64,000 bases of DNA. Origin: an uncultured Eubacteriales bacterium (lineage in GTDB: Bacteria > Bacillota > Clostridia > Peptostreptococcales > Anaerovoracaceae). The notes beneath the pieces are model-generated. The model worked only from the letters and a program-made list of their open reading frames with translations, ran no database searches and had not been told where the DNA came from. This document shows positions 31,875 through 39,696 of this stretch, piece after piece. The position numbers and the translations under genes were made by a program. Within the stretch, counting starts at the first letter, position 1; every line of letters starts with the position of its first letter. Where the stretch lies: NCBI GenBank assembly GCA_902776285.1, contig CACYPK010000008.1, positions 1 to 64,000 on the forward strand, given 5' to 3'.

Positions 31875-32177
31875 TTATCCTATGAGATGGATATCTCCGA
31901 TTACAGGGAGCGGTTCGATGCTGCCCGTCGCCGCTCTGTAGATTCCCATGATCCAGAATATCAGCACAGCGACAGACACAATGCCGGCCGCCATATTGCC
32001 AATGACCGGTATGACCCCGAGCACACCGCCTACTATGCTGATCAGGTTAAGCACCAGCGCCTGATTGAGGTGATGCGAAACGTATCTGTCGCTTCTGTCG
32101 CCTATGCACATCGCAACAATGAATCCGATCCATGTTATGTACGATACGATCGCCGCTATTTTGTTATTGTTGTTCAT
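31875..32177 (-). CDS. DUF4870/Tic20-like small membrane protein
   Basis: A 100-residue membrane protein with three predicted spans (residues about 7-25, 38-58, 62-84). The start MNNNNKIAAIVSYITWIGFIVA and the segment YVSHHLNQALVLNLISIVGGVLG are the pattern of DUF4870 proteins, where a conserved HxxQA-type segment follows the first span. It is first in its operon with the lipoprotein and MATE fusion downstream. Biochemical role unknown. Confidence 0.75.
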   Translation of the reverse strand: MNNNNKIAAIVSYITWIGFIVAMCIGDRSDRYVSHHLNQALVLNLISIVGGVLGVIPVIGNMAAGIVSVAVLIFWIMGIYRAATGSIEPLPVIGDIHLIG

Positions 32178-32302
32178 TATTTATCCTCCTTTTTTATGCA
32201 GGATGCTTTTTTATTTATCAGGATACTATTTCATGGTAATTATAGCCCAAGCGTGTGTAGAATTTGTCTTCTATTGATGAATATTAACAATATGGCATCA
32301 TC

Positions 32303-32557
32303 GGGTGTAAAAAAGAATGGAAATCTGATTAAATTACACCCATTTACGTAAATATCGTTCTGATCCGGCCATAAAATCGGATTTGGGTGTAACAAAACAA
32401 AACTTCCGGGCAAATTCACACCCATTTTGCCAAATTGGGTGTGAAAAACGCAATTTCTGTCAAATTATCACACCAAAATGCCGATTTTTCTTACTTTTTG
32501 ACTCATAAGAACGAAAAATGGTGCGAATTTCGGTTATTTATTCCAAAATTCACACCA
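32303..32557. repeat. Phased inverted-word array B
   Basis: Four pairs of an 8-bp word and its inverse: GGGTGTAA/TTACACCC (32303, 32334), GGGTGTAA/TCACACCC (32385, 32416), GGGTGTGA/TCACACCA (32437, 32468), TGGTGCGA/TCACACCA (32519, 32550). In every pair the centres are exactly 31 bp apart; gaps between pairs are 51, 21 and 51 bp. The word differs from arrays A1 and A2 but the 31-bp spacing is the same. Confidence 0.8.
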
Positions 32558-32597
32558 TTTCAGTTTAATTCTATTCTCCGGCCGGACTTCTATGGTT

Positions 32598-32710
32598 GGA
32601 TGCCTTTGTCGGGCGCCTTAATGTATGAGCGGATGCCTTTATCAGGCGCCTTAATGTATGAGCGGGCGCCTTCGTCGGGCGCCTTACTGGATAAGATCGG
32701 GCGCCTTGCT
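32598..32710 (+). repeat. 33-bp tandem repeat, about 3.4 units
   Basis: Units begin at 32598, 32631 and 32664, with a partial unit at 32697. Each contains two GCCTT blocks (GGATGCCTTTGTC then GGGCGCCTTAATG) and ends ATGTATGAGC in the first two units. The unit length is a multiple of three. It lies within 15 bp of the 3' end of the flavin reductase gene, on whose strand it would appear as repeated GGCGCC hairpins. Confidence 0.8.
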
Positions 32711-32720
32711 AGGTGATTTC

Positions 32721-33935
32721 CTAGATGATAGGGATCTTGATCTTGAGATCGGATGTAGGGTATGCCGAGCAGGCGTGGAACCAGCCGAGTTCCTTATCCA
32801 TCGCTCTTCTGCCGTCGTTGAGAGGCGAAACGAAGATGTCGCCCTCAAGCAGCTGTGTGCGGCAGTATCCGCACTCGCCGCCTCTGCAGTGAGTGTCGAT
32901 AGGGATGGCGGCTCTTTCGAGAGCTACGGCTACAGGCTCGTCCGCAGCCGCGTCGATCACATCTTCATGGATACCGCGCATAACGGTGATCTTGTAGCTC
33001 TTGCCGACCTGATCCATTGGGAATCCCGGGATCAGTTTGACTGCCGGCTGAGCGGTCGCGTCGTGTCTGAACCTCTTCATCGGAACACCCATTTCCTTCA
33101 TGTTCTTGTCGATGAGGAAGAACATCGCCGGAGGGCCGCAGAAGAAGAACGAAGGGCCGTTGGCCGGGTCGTCCTTTGACCAGCCCGCGTACTTGGACGC
33201 GTACTTCTCGATGATCTCCTTTGTGACGAAGCCCTTTTCGCCGTCCCAATCATCGTCATCGCTCATGACGTGGATGATGTGGATCTTGTCCGGAGCCGCC
33301 TTGCGCGCCGCTTCGAGCTCGTCGCCGCAGACGATGTCCGTGTGCCTGACCGAGCCGTAGATGACTGTGAGGTCGATGTCGAGCTTGCCGTGAGCGATCT
33401 CCTTTGCCATCGAAGCGAATGGGGTGATGCCCGATCCGCCGGCGATGCCGACGATGTGGTCGGAGTCGCGCAGAGGCTCATAGAGGAACTGTCCGAAAGG
33501 CATCGCCGCTGTGATCTCGGCGCCAACTTTCACGTTCTCTAAGAACCAGTCAGGGACCAGATAATGCACGTTGTGTCTTATCGTTACCTCAAAGAAAGGT
33601 TCGGCGAGTCTTGCCTCGTAAGGCGCCGATGATATGGAGTACGCGCGTGTCAGAACGCTGTCGCCGACTGTCAGATAGAAGTTGACATACTGGCCGCTCT
33701 GGAATACCGGAACGTGGCCGTTCACAGGCGAGAACCTGTAGGTTGTAGAAGTAGGGGACGCCTTGCGGATCTCAGTGACCGTGAACTGCTGCTTGCCCGG
33801 ATGGAGCAGGTCGGCGAGTTCGCGGATAGGGTCCTTAGGATCAGGAACAGGCGAACCGTTCGCGATGAGTTCCTGACGCATCTTGGTGACGCGGGAGGCG
33901 CCGCCGACATCTTTCAAAAATCCTTTTACTTTCAT
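32721..33935 (-). CDS. Flavin reductase with C-terminal 2Fe-2S ferredoxin domain
   Basis: A 404-residue electron-transfer protein of the ferredoxin-NADP reductase class. Residues about 45-300 give the FAD barrel (flavin motif RAYSISSAPY near 117) and NAD(P) fold (GIAGGSGITPFASMA near 165; FFFCGPPAMFFLID near 270). Residues about 310-404 are a plant-type 2Fe-2S domain with cysteines in HCRGGECGYCRTQ and the last in FHACSAYP. It would carry electrons from NAD(P)H to a partner oxidoreductase, most likely the FAD protein encoded 15 bp upstream. The first 40 residues are an extra N-terminal segment. Confidence 0.88.
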   Translation of the reverse strand: MKVKGFLKDVGGASRVTKMRQELIANGSPVPDPKDPIRELADLLHPGKQQFTVTEIRKASPTSTTYRFSPVNGHVPVFQSGQYVNFYLTVGDSVLTRAYSISSAPYEARLAEPFFEVTIRHNVHYLVPDWFLENVKVGAEITAAMPFGQFLYEPLRDSDHIVGIAGGSGITPFASMAKEIAHGKLDIDLTVIYGSVRHTDIVCGDELEAARKAAPDKIHIIHVMSDDDDWDGEKGFVTKEIIEKYASKYAGWSKDDPANGPSFFFCGPPAMFFLIDKNMKEMGVPMKRFRHDATAQPAVKLIPGFPMDQVGKSYKITVMRGIHEDVIDAAADEPVAVALERAAIPIDTHCRGGECGYCRTQLLEGDIFVSPLNDGRRAMDKELGWFHACSAYPTSDLKIKIPII

Positions 33936-33950
33936 GTGGCTGCCTCCTTC

Positions 33951-35549
33951 CTATGCCTTTCTGAAGCCGCGGACTTTTCTGCCCTTCGCGGCGCTCTCTT
34001 TGCTGCCTTCGGAGGCAGCCTTCTTAGTTTCTGCGTCAATGACCGCTTTGGCGGCGGCGCGGCCGTTCGTGACGGCCGGCCCCATGCCGTTACCGCTGAT
34101 GGCATGGGCTCCCGCGAACTCGAGTCCGTCAATAAAGTGATCGTCCTCTTTCATCTGGAGTCTGGCCACCGCGTGGTCATCAATGCTGTGTGAATATCCG
34201 TAAATGCTGCCCTTCCAAGCGCCAACATAGTGCGCGACGGTGACAGGCGTCGACACTTCGATCTCGACGATGTGGTCGCGCAGATTCACTCCGCTGACCC
34301 TCTCGTACTCGGTGATCATGTCCATCGCCATCCTGCGCTTAAAGTCGTAGTAATCCTCTTCCTTCAGATCGAGGAAACCCTGTACCAGCGGCAGGTTGGT
34401 GATCGAGAACTGGCACATGCCCTCAGGCGTAGCGCCCGGATTCGCCAGGTCGAGGCAGATCGACGTCAGATACTTGTATGGTCCCAGAGTCTTGCCCTGT
34501 TCCCAGATCTTGTCCGTATCCATCGTCTCTCCCGCCGAGAAGATATTGTAATCCTTGATGCCGAGGTTCTCAGGCGTATCGTCCAGAACCATCATGACAG
34601 AAGCCGTGGTGACCGACAGCCTGCGCCCATTGACCATCTTGATGGCTCCCTCAGGCACCTCGGACAGCGGCTCTATCATCTGCGTGTAGACCTTGTTAGG
34701 GTACGCGCCGCTTATGACATAGTCGCAGTTGATGGTGTCGCCGCGCTTTGTGCGCACGCCCGTGACCTTGCCGTCCTTCACGAGGATCTTCTCAACTTCC
34801 TGGCAGAACTCGATCTGAGCGCCATTCTCCTCGGCCTTGGCCTGGAGCTTCATGCTCATCTCGTGCGAGTACTTCTTAGGCACATAGCTGCCGCCGCGGA
34901 AGTAGTCCGCCATCAGGAACGCGTAAATCGTGAACGGAAGGGTACTCATCGGGTTGCCGACGTAGATCCAGTACGGCGTCAGGATGTCGACGATCTCCTG
35001 CGGGAATCCGAAAGTGTCGATGACCTCAGTCGCCGTGTAGCCCGCGGTCTTTACGAAGTCCGGATGCTTCATCAGCATGGCCGGCTTGCTCATCGGCGTC
35101 ACCGAAAGGGTGTTCATCGAATCGTAGACCCTGTTGCAGAGCTGCATGAGCTCGAGAACCTTAGGGCCCCAGCCCGGATACTGCGCGTCGATCTCGTCCG
35201 CCATTCTCTCAAAGCCCGCGTGAAGCGTGATGTCGATGCCCTTTGAAGGCTCGACGAATCTGTACGCCTCAGGGACCTTCAGCCAGTCGATGTCCACACC
35301 GCACTCGTCAAAGAAGACTCCTACCTTGAGTCTGTCCTCCTTGGAGCCGATGCTCATCATTTCGTGGAGTGTAGCCTCTATCTCGATGCCGTTGCGGACG
35401 TAGCTCGTGGCCAGGCCGCCCGGGAGATTGTGCTTCTCCAGTATAAGTATGTCGTTGATGCCTTTCTGCTGAAGCTGCAGAGCGGCGGAGAGGCCCGCGA
35501 GAGCGCCTCCGATGATCACGACATCGTAATGGTCTTTGTAAAACTTCAT
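33951..35549 (-). CDS. CrtI-like FAD-dependent oxidoreductase
   Basis: A 532-residue flavoprotein of the phytoene desaturase/amine oxidase type. The dinucleotide-binding motif is VVIIGGALAGLSAALQLQQKG at residues 9-29, with the partner glutamate in ILEKHNLPGGLATS. The C-terminal FAD motif is DGLEFAGAHAISGNGMGPAVTNGRAAAKAV near 475-505, followed by a basic tail. Such enzymes add or remove hydrogen at carbon-carbon double bonds. It is co-transcribed with the 2Fe-2S flavin reductase and divergent from the DUF5692-like gene through back-to-back promoters. The substrate is unknown; an unsaturated ring acid is one possibility. Confidence 0.85.
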   Translation of the reverse strand: MKFYKDHYDVVIIGGALAGLSAALQLQQKGINDILILEKHNLPGGLATSYVRNGIEIEATLHEMMSIGSKEDRLKVGVFFDECGVDIDWLKVPEAYRFVEPSKGIDITLHAGFERMADEIDAQYPGWGPKVLELMQLCNRVYDSMNTLSVTPMSKPAMLMKHPDFVKTAGYTATEVIDTFGFPQEIVDILTPYWIYVGNPMSTLPFTIYAFLMADYFRGGSYVPKKYSHEMSMKLQAKAEENGAQIEFCQEVEKILVKDGKVTGVRTKRGDTINCDYVISGAYPNKVYTQMIEPLSEVPEGAIKMVNGRRLSVTTASVMMVLDDTPENLGIKDYNIFSAGETMDTDKIWEQGKTLGPYKYLTSICLDLANPGATPEGMCQFSITNLPLVQGFLDLKEEDYYDFKRRMAMDMITEYERVSGVNLRDHIVEIEVSTPVTVAHYVGAWKGSIYGYSHSIDDHAVARLQMKEDDHFIDGLEFAGAHAISGNGMGPAVTNGRAAAKAVIDAETKKAASEGSKESAAKGRKVRGFRKA

Positions 35550-35588
35550 TGCTCCTCCCTGATGAACAAATCTTTAATTGCCTCGATT

Positions 35589-35617
35589 ATTATATAAAGG
35601 TAACTGAAAATACTCAA
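35589..35617 (-). promoter_or_regulatory. Predicted promoter of the CrtI-like/flavin reductase operon
   Basis: Minus-strand TTGAGT (35612-35617) and TATAAT (35589-35594) with a 17-bp spacer, a near-consensus promoter about 40 bp ahead of the CrtI-like start. Confidence 0.7.
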
Positions 35618-35625
35618 CATAAGGC

Positions 35626-35654
35626 TTGATATTAAATAAACAAAGCCTTATAAT
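35626..35654 (+). promoter_or_regulatory. Predicted promoter of the DUF5692-like gene
   Basis: TTGATA (35626-35631), 17 bp, TATAAT (35649-35654). The two divergent promoters lie back to back with only 8 bp between their -35 boxes, so a single regulator could control both directions. Confidence 0.7.
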
Positions 35655-35729
35655 CAGCGTCGGAAACTCGTTTTTAAAAGGTGGTTTCCAAATGGAAAGT
35701 GTTATTTGTATATCAGGAGGTTTATTAAT

Positions 35730-36851
35730 ATGGTATTTCAACTTTACAGCAGCCATGCGGGCATGCAGCTCATTGGCTGGGTACTCGTCTTTATCGGCCT
35801 GATCCTCATGAACGAGATCGGCAGAAAGACAAAGGTCGGCGGCATGGTCGTATTCGTTATCATCCCGGCGATCCTTACACTTTACTTCATCCTTGCGCAC
35901 GTAGGAATGTTCGGCGGACCGGAGAACCCGACAGTCGCGTTCATGGACGGCTGGTTCCACTACTTTAAGCTCTATGCTGCTGACATCGGCTGTGTAGGTT
36001 TCATGATGATCAAGTATGAATGGGGCCTCGGTAAGAAAGCCTGGTTCAAATGGTGGCCATGGTTCATCGTTGCGGCCAACATCATGATCGCCAACGTATC
36101 CGATATGGAATCCGCTCTCGCTGCTTTCTCCATCACAGGCGACCTTTCAGGCGCATGGTGGGCATCGAACGAAGGCGTATTCATCTACGGCGGATGGTGG
36201 AACGTAGTCAACGCTCTCGCGGGACTCATCAACATCTTCTGCATGACAGGCTGCATCCACCTGTTCACATCGAAAGACAAGAACATGTCCGACATGCTCT
36301 GGCCTGACATGACCATCTGGTTCATCCTCGCGTACGATGTATGGAACTTCGAGTACACTTACCTCAATCTTCCTACACACAGCTGGTACTGCGGCGTCGC
36401 GCTTCTGCTTGCTCCTACATTCGCGAACGCGCTGTGGAACAAGGGCGGCTGGATCCAGAACCGCGCTAACACACTCGCCATCTGGTGCATGTGGGCACAG
36501 GTCGTTCCTGCGTTCCAGCTCTCCAGCAGATTCGCTGCAGCTCTTCCGTCGGTTTACGGAAACGCTACGGCACTTAACATCACTACCATGGATCTGTATG
36601 ACAAGGCTATCACTCTGTACAACTCCGGCGCCGGCAAGACTGCTCAGGCAGGTCAGATCATCTCTGACATGGGCATCGTTGCGGATCCGAGAATGCAGGG
36701 AGTCATCGCTGTCGCGGCTATCGCTATCAACGTAGTAGTCATGGCATTCATAATCCAGCGCTCCATCAAGATGGGCAAGAACCCGTATTCCAACAACGTT
36801 TGGGAAGGAACAAGGGACTTCGAAGAAGCTATGGCAAGAGCGAGAGCATAG
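35730..36851 (+). CDS. DUF5692-like polytopic membrane protein
   Basis: A 373-residue integral membrane protein with eight or more spans. The ATG at 35730 follows CAGGAGG. The sequence is rich in tryptophan and aromatic residues (AWFKWWPWFIVAANIMIANVSD; GGWWNVVNALAGLINIFCMTG; YDVWNFEYTYLNLPTHSWYCG) and I recognise it as a DUF5692-type protein, whose activity is not established. Its divergent partner operon encodes an FAD enzyme and an electron-transfer reductase, and a CoA ligase follows, so a transport or membrane-redox role in the same pathway is likely. It ends with its own strong terminator. Confidence 0.75.
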   Translation: MVFQLYSSHAGMQLIGWVLVFIGLILMNEIGRKTKVGGMVVFVIIPAILTLYFILAHVGMFGGPENPTVAFMDGWFHYFKLYAADIGCVGFMMIKYEWGLGKKAWFKWWPWFIVAANIMIANVSDMESALAAFSITGDLSGAWWASNEGVFIYGGWWNVVNALAGLINIFCMTGCIHLFTSKDKNMSDMLWPDMTIWFILAYDVWNFEYTYLNLPTHSWYCGVALLLAPTFANALWNKGGWIQNRANTLAIWCMWAQVVPAFQLSSRFAAALPSVYGNATALNITTMDLYDKAITLYNSGAGKTAQAGQIISDMGIVADPRMQGVIAVAAIAINVVVMAFIIQRSIKMGKNPYSNNVWEGTRDFEEAMARARA

Positions 36852-36873
36852 TCTCACAAGCTGTAAAAATCAT

Positions 36874-36905
36874 TGCCGGGGGATCTATCCCCCGGCACTT
36901 TTTTT
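36874..36905 (+). terminator. Rho-independent terminator
   Basis: TGCCGGGGGAT and ATCCCCCGGCA form an 11-bp stem with a one-base loop tip, followed by CTTTTTTT. It ends the DUF5692-like gene. Confidence 0.9.
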
Positions 36906-37036
36906 GAAAAGGTTGACAGTTTGTATTTTATTCAGACACAGGTCGTTTTCATTGAAAAACAACTGGCGACTTTGCCCTTATTAAAATATAATTAGCACAT
37001 CTCTTTTTAATGCGCTGTAAAAAAAGGGGGACGGTC

Positions 37037-38386
37037 ATGACAAAGCGGTTTTCGTCTTTTGAAGAACTGGTAAGCGACTTTCTGTCACGCGACGGCACAG
37101 CCATTCGCTGGGGCGACATGGACGGCGTGACCGGAGAGGTCTCATATAAAGAGTTTGCTGAAATGATCACCTCCGAAGTCTTTCACGTGAAGGCGGAGTG
37201 CAGCAGCGTCGAGGTCGTCCGCTATGAGCAGAACGTTACGTCGCTTGTAGACATCTTTGCCCATGTGATAGCCGGCTGCGATGTGATAATCGCGGACCCG
37301 CGGGTGCCGGAAGGCTTCAACGAAATGGCAGCGGAAGCGGCGGAAGCCGCGAAAGAGGCCCGCGAGCAGCAGCGCGATAAATACGGACGCATCCCCGGAA
37401 GGCAGGGAGAAGGCGAGCTGCTGTTCTTTACATCAGGTACCACGAGCAGTTCCAAGATCGTCAGGCTCACATCAAGATCGCTGTGTGCCAGCGCCTGGAG
37501 CGGCCAGTGCATGCTCTCCTGCGGAAAAGGCGACGTTATATTGTCCAACCTGTCTCTGTCTCACGCATATGGATTCGTTTGTTCCATGCTCTGGGGCCTT
37601 GCGTACGGCGCGACGGTAGCCCTCGGCAGAGACGTGCACCGGTTCACCGGCGACGCGCTGTTCTTCAAACCTACCATCTTACCGGGTGTCCCTTCGCAGA
37701 TAGACGACATGCTCAATAAAGATGCTCTGAACCCGGAGCTCCGTGTCGTTCTGATCGGAGGCGCGCCTTGTTCAAACCGCCTGGTCGACCGCCTGAAAGA
37801 AAAGGGAATAGAAGTATATGTCGGCTACGGCCTTACGGAGACGTCGAGTGGCATCGCGATCTCTCAGGATCCAGACGAGCCTGATGCCATGTATCCATGC
37901 CCGGGCGCGGACATCCGCATTGAAGAGGACGGTGAGATATCGGTCGCTACTCCTTGCATGATGCAGGGCTATCTTGGCAGGGAGCCGATGTTTGAAAACG
38001 GCCGCTTCTATACCGGCGACCTCGGATGGTTTGATGAGAAGGGGCGGCTGCACCTGAAAGGGCGCAAAAAGGACGTGCTGCTGATGGATGACGGAGCCAA
38101 GATCTTCTGCCCTGAATACGAAGAAGATCTGATGGAGAGAACGGGTCTGCCTGACATCGGTGTCACTATGAAAGACGGCCACGCTGTGCTGGTAGCCGGT
38201 TCGCTCACCAACGATCCTGCGATAGCAGAGGATCTTCGCGGCAAGGTGCTGAAAACGATCGGCAAATTCAACAGCGGACTGCCTGACTCTCAGCAGATAC
38301 ATGACGTCATAATCAGGAAGGATGCCCTTCCGCGCACGGCGACAGGCAAGCTGAAAAGATACGAGCTGCAGGAGCAAATCAGCTAG
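37037..38386 (+). CDS. Short AMP-dependent acyl-CoA ligase
   Basis: Activates a carboxylic acid to its CoA thioester through an acyl-AMP. The start at 37037 has an AAGGGGG site, giving 449 residues. The phosphate-binding loop is LLFFTSGTTSSSKIVRLT near 136, the A5 motif YVGYGLTETSSGIA near 270, the hinge aspartate in YTGDLGWFDEKGRLHLKGRKKDVLL near 335, and the catalytic lysine in PRTATGKLKRYEL close to the C-terminus. It is shorter than typical 500-residue ligases mostly in the N-terminal part. A weak promoter (TATAAT at 36987) precedes it. It could supply CoA esters to the dehydratases. Confidence 0.87.
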   Translation: MTKRFSSFEELVSDFLSRDGTAIRWGDMDGVTGEVSYKEFAEMITSEVFHVKAECSSVEVVRYEQNVTSLVDIFAHVIAGCDVIIADPRVPEGFNEMAAEAAEAAKEAREQQRDKYGRIPGRQGEGELLFFTSGTTSSSKIVRLTSRSLCASAWSGQCMLSCGKGDVILSNLSLSHAYGFVCSMLWGLAYGATVALGRDVHRFTGDALFFKPTILPGVPSQIDDMLNKDALNPELRVVLIGGAPCSNRLVDRLKEKGIEVYVGYGLTETSSGIAISQDPDEPDAMYPCPGADIRIEEDGEISVATPCMMQGYLGREPMFENGRFYTGDLGWFDEKGRLHLKGRKKDVLLMDDGAKIFCPEYEEDLMERTGLPDIGVTMKDGHAVLVAGSLTNDPAIAEDLRGKVLKTIGKFNSGLPDSQQIHDVIIRKDALPRTATGKLKRYELQEQIS

Positions 38387-38444
38387 CTCCGCAATAATAC
38401 ATTTGCGGGATGCCATAGCATCCCTGCCCGATAACCGAATCAAA

Positions 38445-38478
38445 AGCCACCCGCTTGCAGATATGCAGCCGGGTGGCT
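38445..38478 (+). terminator. Rho-independent terminator after the CoA ligase
   Basis: AGCCACCCG and CGGGTGGCT form a 9-bp stem followed by TCTTAGC; a smaller perfect hairpin (GGGATGC/GCATCCC, 38407-38424) precedes it. It also faces the converging lipoprotein gene. Confidence 0.7.
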
Positions 38479-38516
38479 TCTTAGCTGTAATTATTTACTT
38501 AGCCTTTTACTTCTTA

Positions 38517-39596
38517 CTATTTCTTGGTGAGCGACGCAAGGAGCGCGTCAAACGCAGCGAGGTCATCTTCGGTGAGAGCCTCAGCGTCGTCTCTCAGATT
38601 GCCGTTTTCATCGTACGCGTTGCCGCCCATGTAGACACTATAGAGGGCATCGTCTCCCAGGAAGGTAGCGTCTACGTTGTAGTACTGGCCATTTTCATCC
38701 GGCCATTTGCTGACGAAACCTTCGCATCCCGCGATCGTTGTCGTCTCTGCGCCTTCATACAGTCTCTGGTCATACAGTTCCTGAAGCGATGAAGGTACGG
38801 ATCCGTCCGCCATTGTGTAGTACTGCAGGTCATCCGCCGTTGTACTGTTGAGATTCAGAGTGATGCTGCTGCCGTCTTTCTCAAGATTAACGAAGTTGCC
38901 GGAGTACTCTGAAACGGTATAGCCTTCAGGGATCTCATATGTGAAGGAGCCGAAGCTGTTGCCGATAGCTGCCAGAGCTTCCTTCTGGAGCGCCGTACCG
39001 TCGCCCTTCTGTACGCTTGCTGTAATGGCTTCAAACTGCTTGATCTGATCGTCGCTGATAGGCGTGGCGTCATCTTTTATCTTGCCGGTTTCATCAAAGT
39101 TTGAACTGTTGTACAGATACATAGAGTAGACAGTGTTGTCGTCCATCCAGTAAGCGCCGAGTTCGTAAACTCCGTCCTTGCCGCCCGTGTACTTGTTGTA
39201 GTCGGCGTCGACGCCGCAAATCTTGATCTTGGAATTCTCGATATTCTTTTCCTTAGCGTCTTCTTCGCTTAAGGTAAAGTACTTGTCGTAGTAAGCCTGT
39301 ACGCTGTCGAGTTTTTCTTCGCTCCACTCATTTTGCTCCGCGAGCTGCTCATCACCAAAGCAATTGACGACCAGACTGCAGTCCGTATCAGGAACATCAT
39401 ATGAGGAGTAGGATCCGACGTTGATACCGGCCGGTGTCCATCCGTCAGGAACGGCGAATACGATGCTTCCGACTCCAGTGTTTGGCTCAGCTGCAGCATC
39501 TCCTGCAGGAGCTTCCGATCCGCCGCTTCCGCCGCATGCAGCGAACACGAGTGTCATGGCAAAAGCAAGCGCGATAACCAGTAGTTTTTTCTTCAT
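38517..39596 (-). CDS. Lipoprotein with two repeated domains
   Basis: I choose the ATG at 39596 (GAGAGG site), because it gives a classical lipoprotein signal: MKKKLLVIALAFAMTLVFAAC. The 359-residue protein has two homologous domains of about 150 residues; compare YSMYLYNSSNFDETGKIKDD with YSVYMGGNAYDENGNLRDD near the end of each half, both followed by an acidic helix ending in ITASVQK or LLASLTK. No known domain is recognised. It lies 100 bp downstream of alpha subunit 3 on the same strand, with a GC-rich hairpin between. Confidence 0.75.
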   Translation of the reverse strand: MKKKLLVIALAFAMTLVFAACGGSGGSEAPAGDAAAEPNTGVGSIVFAVPDGWTPAGINVGSYSSYDVPDTDCSLVVNCFGDEQLAEQNEWSEEKLDSVQAYYDKYFTLSEEDAKEKNIENSKIKICGVDADYNKYTGGKDGVYELGAYWMDDNTVYSMYLYNSSNFDETGKIKDDATPISDDQIKQFEAITASVQKGDGTALQKEALAAIGNSFGSFTYEIPEGYTVSEYSGNFVNLEKDGSSITLNLNSTTADDLQYYTMADGSVPSSLQELYDQRLYEGAETTTIAGCEGFVSKWPDENGQYYNVDATFLGDDALYSVYMGGNAYDENGNLRDDAEALTEDDLAAFDALLASLTKK

Positions 39597-39653
39597 TTTT
39601 TTACCTCTCAAAATAGCATTTAACTGTTTTATTTGGTCTGACATTGTTGTTAT

Positions 39654-39680
39654 GACCCGCGGCTTTGACGGCCGCGGGCC
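39654..39680. terminator. GC-rich hairpin between alpha 3 and the lipoprotein gene
   Basis: GACCCGCGGC and GCCGCGGGCC pair over 9-10 bp with a 7-nt loop. There is no T-run on the transcribed strand, so it may be an RNA-stability or attenuation element rather than a full terminator. Confidence 0.4.
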
Positions 39681-39696
39681 AAAAGAACGCGTCAGT

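Larger units (their letters stand above)
32178..32720. other. Long intergenic region with two repeat systems
   Basis: From left to right it holds the promoter-side DNA of the DUF4870-like gene, a phased array of inverted TCACACC-type words (32303-32557) and a 33-bp tandem repeat (32598-32710) ending just past the flavin-reductase stop. A 93-codon plus-strand reading frame crosses it but has no ribosome site and is made partly of the tandem repeat, so I do not call a gene. Confidence 0.7.

Noticed and set aside
32435..32716. 93-codon plus-strand frame across array B and the tandem repeat
   Set aside because: No ribosome site; half of it is the 33-bp repeat translated (PLSGALMYER units), so it looks like a by-product of repeat length being a multiple of three.
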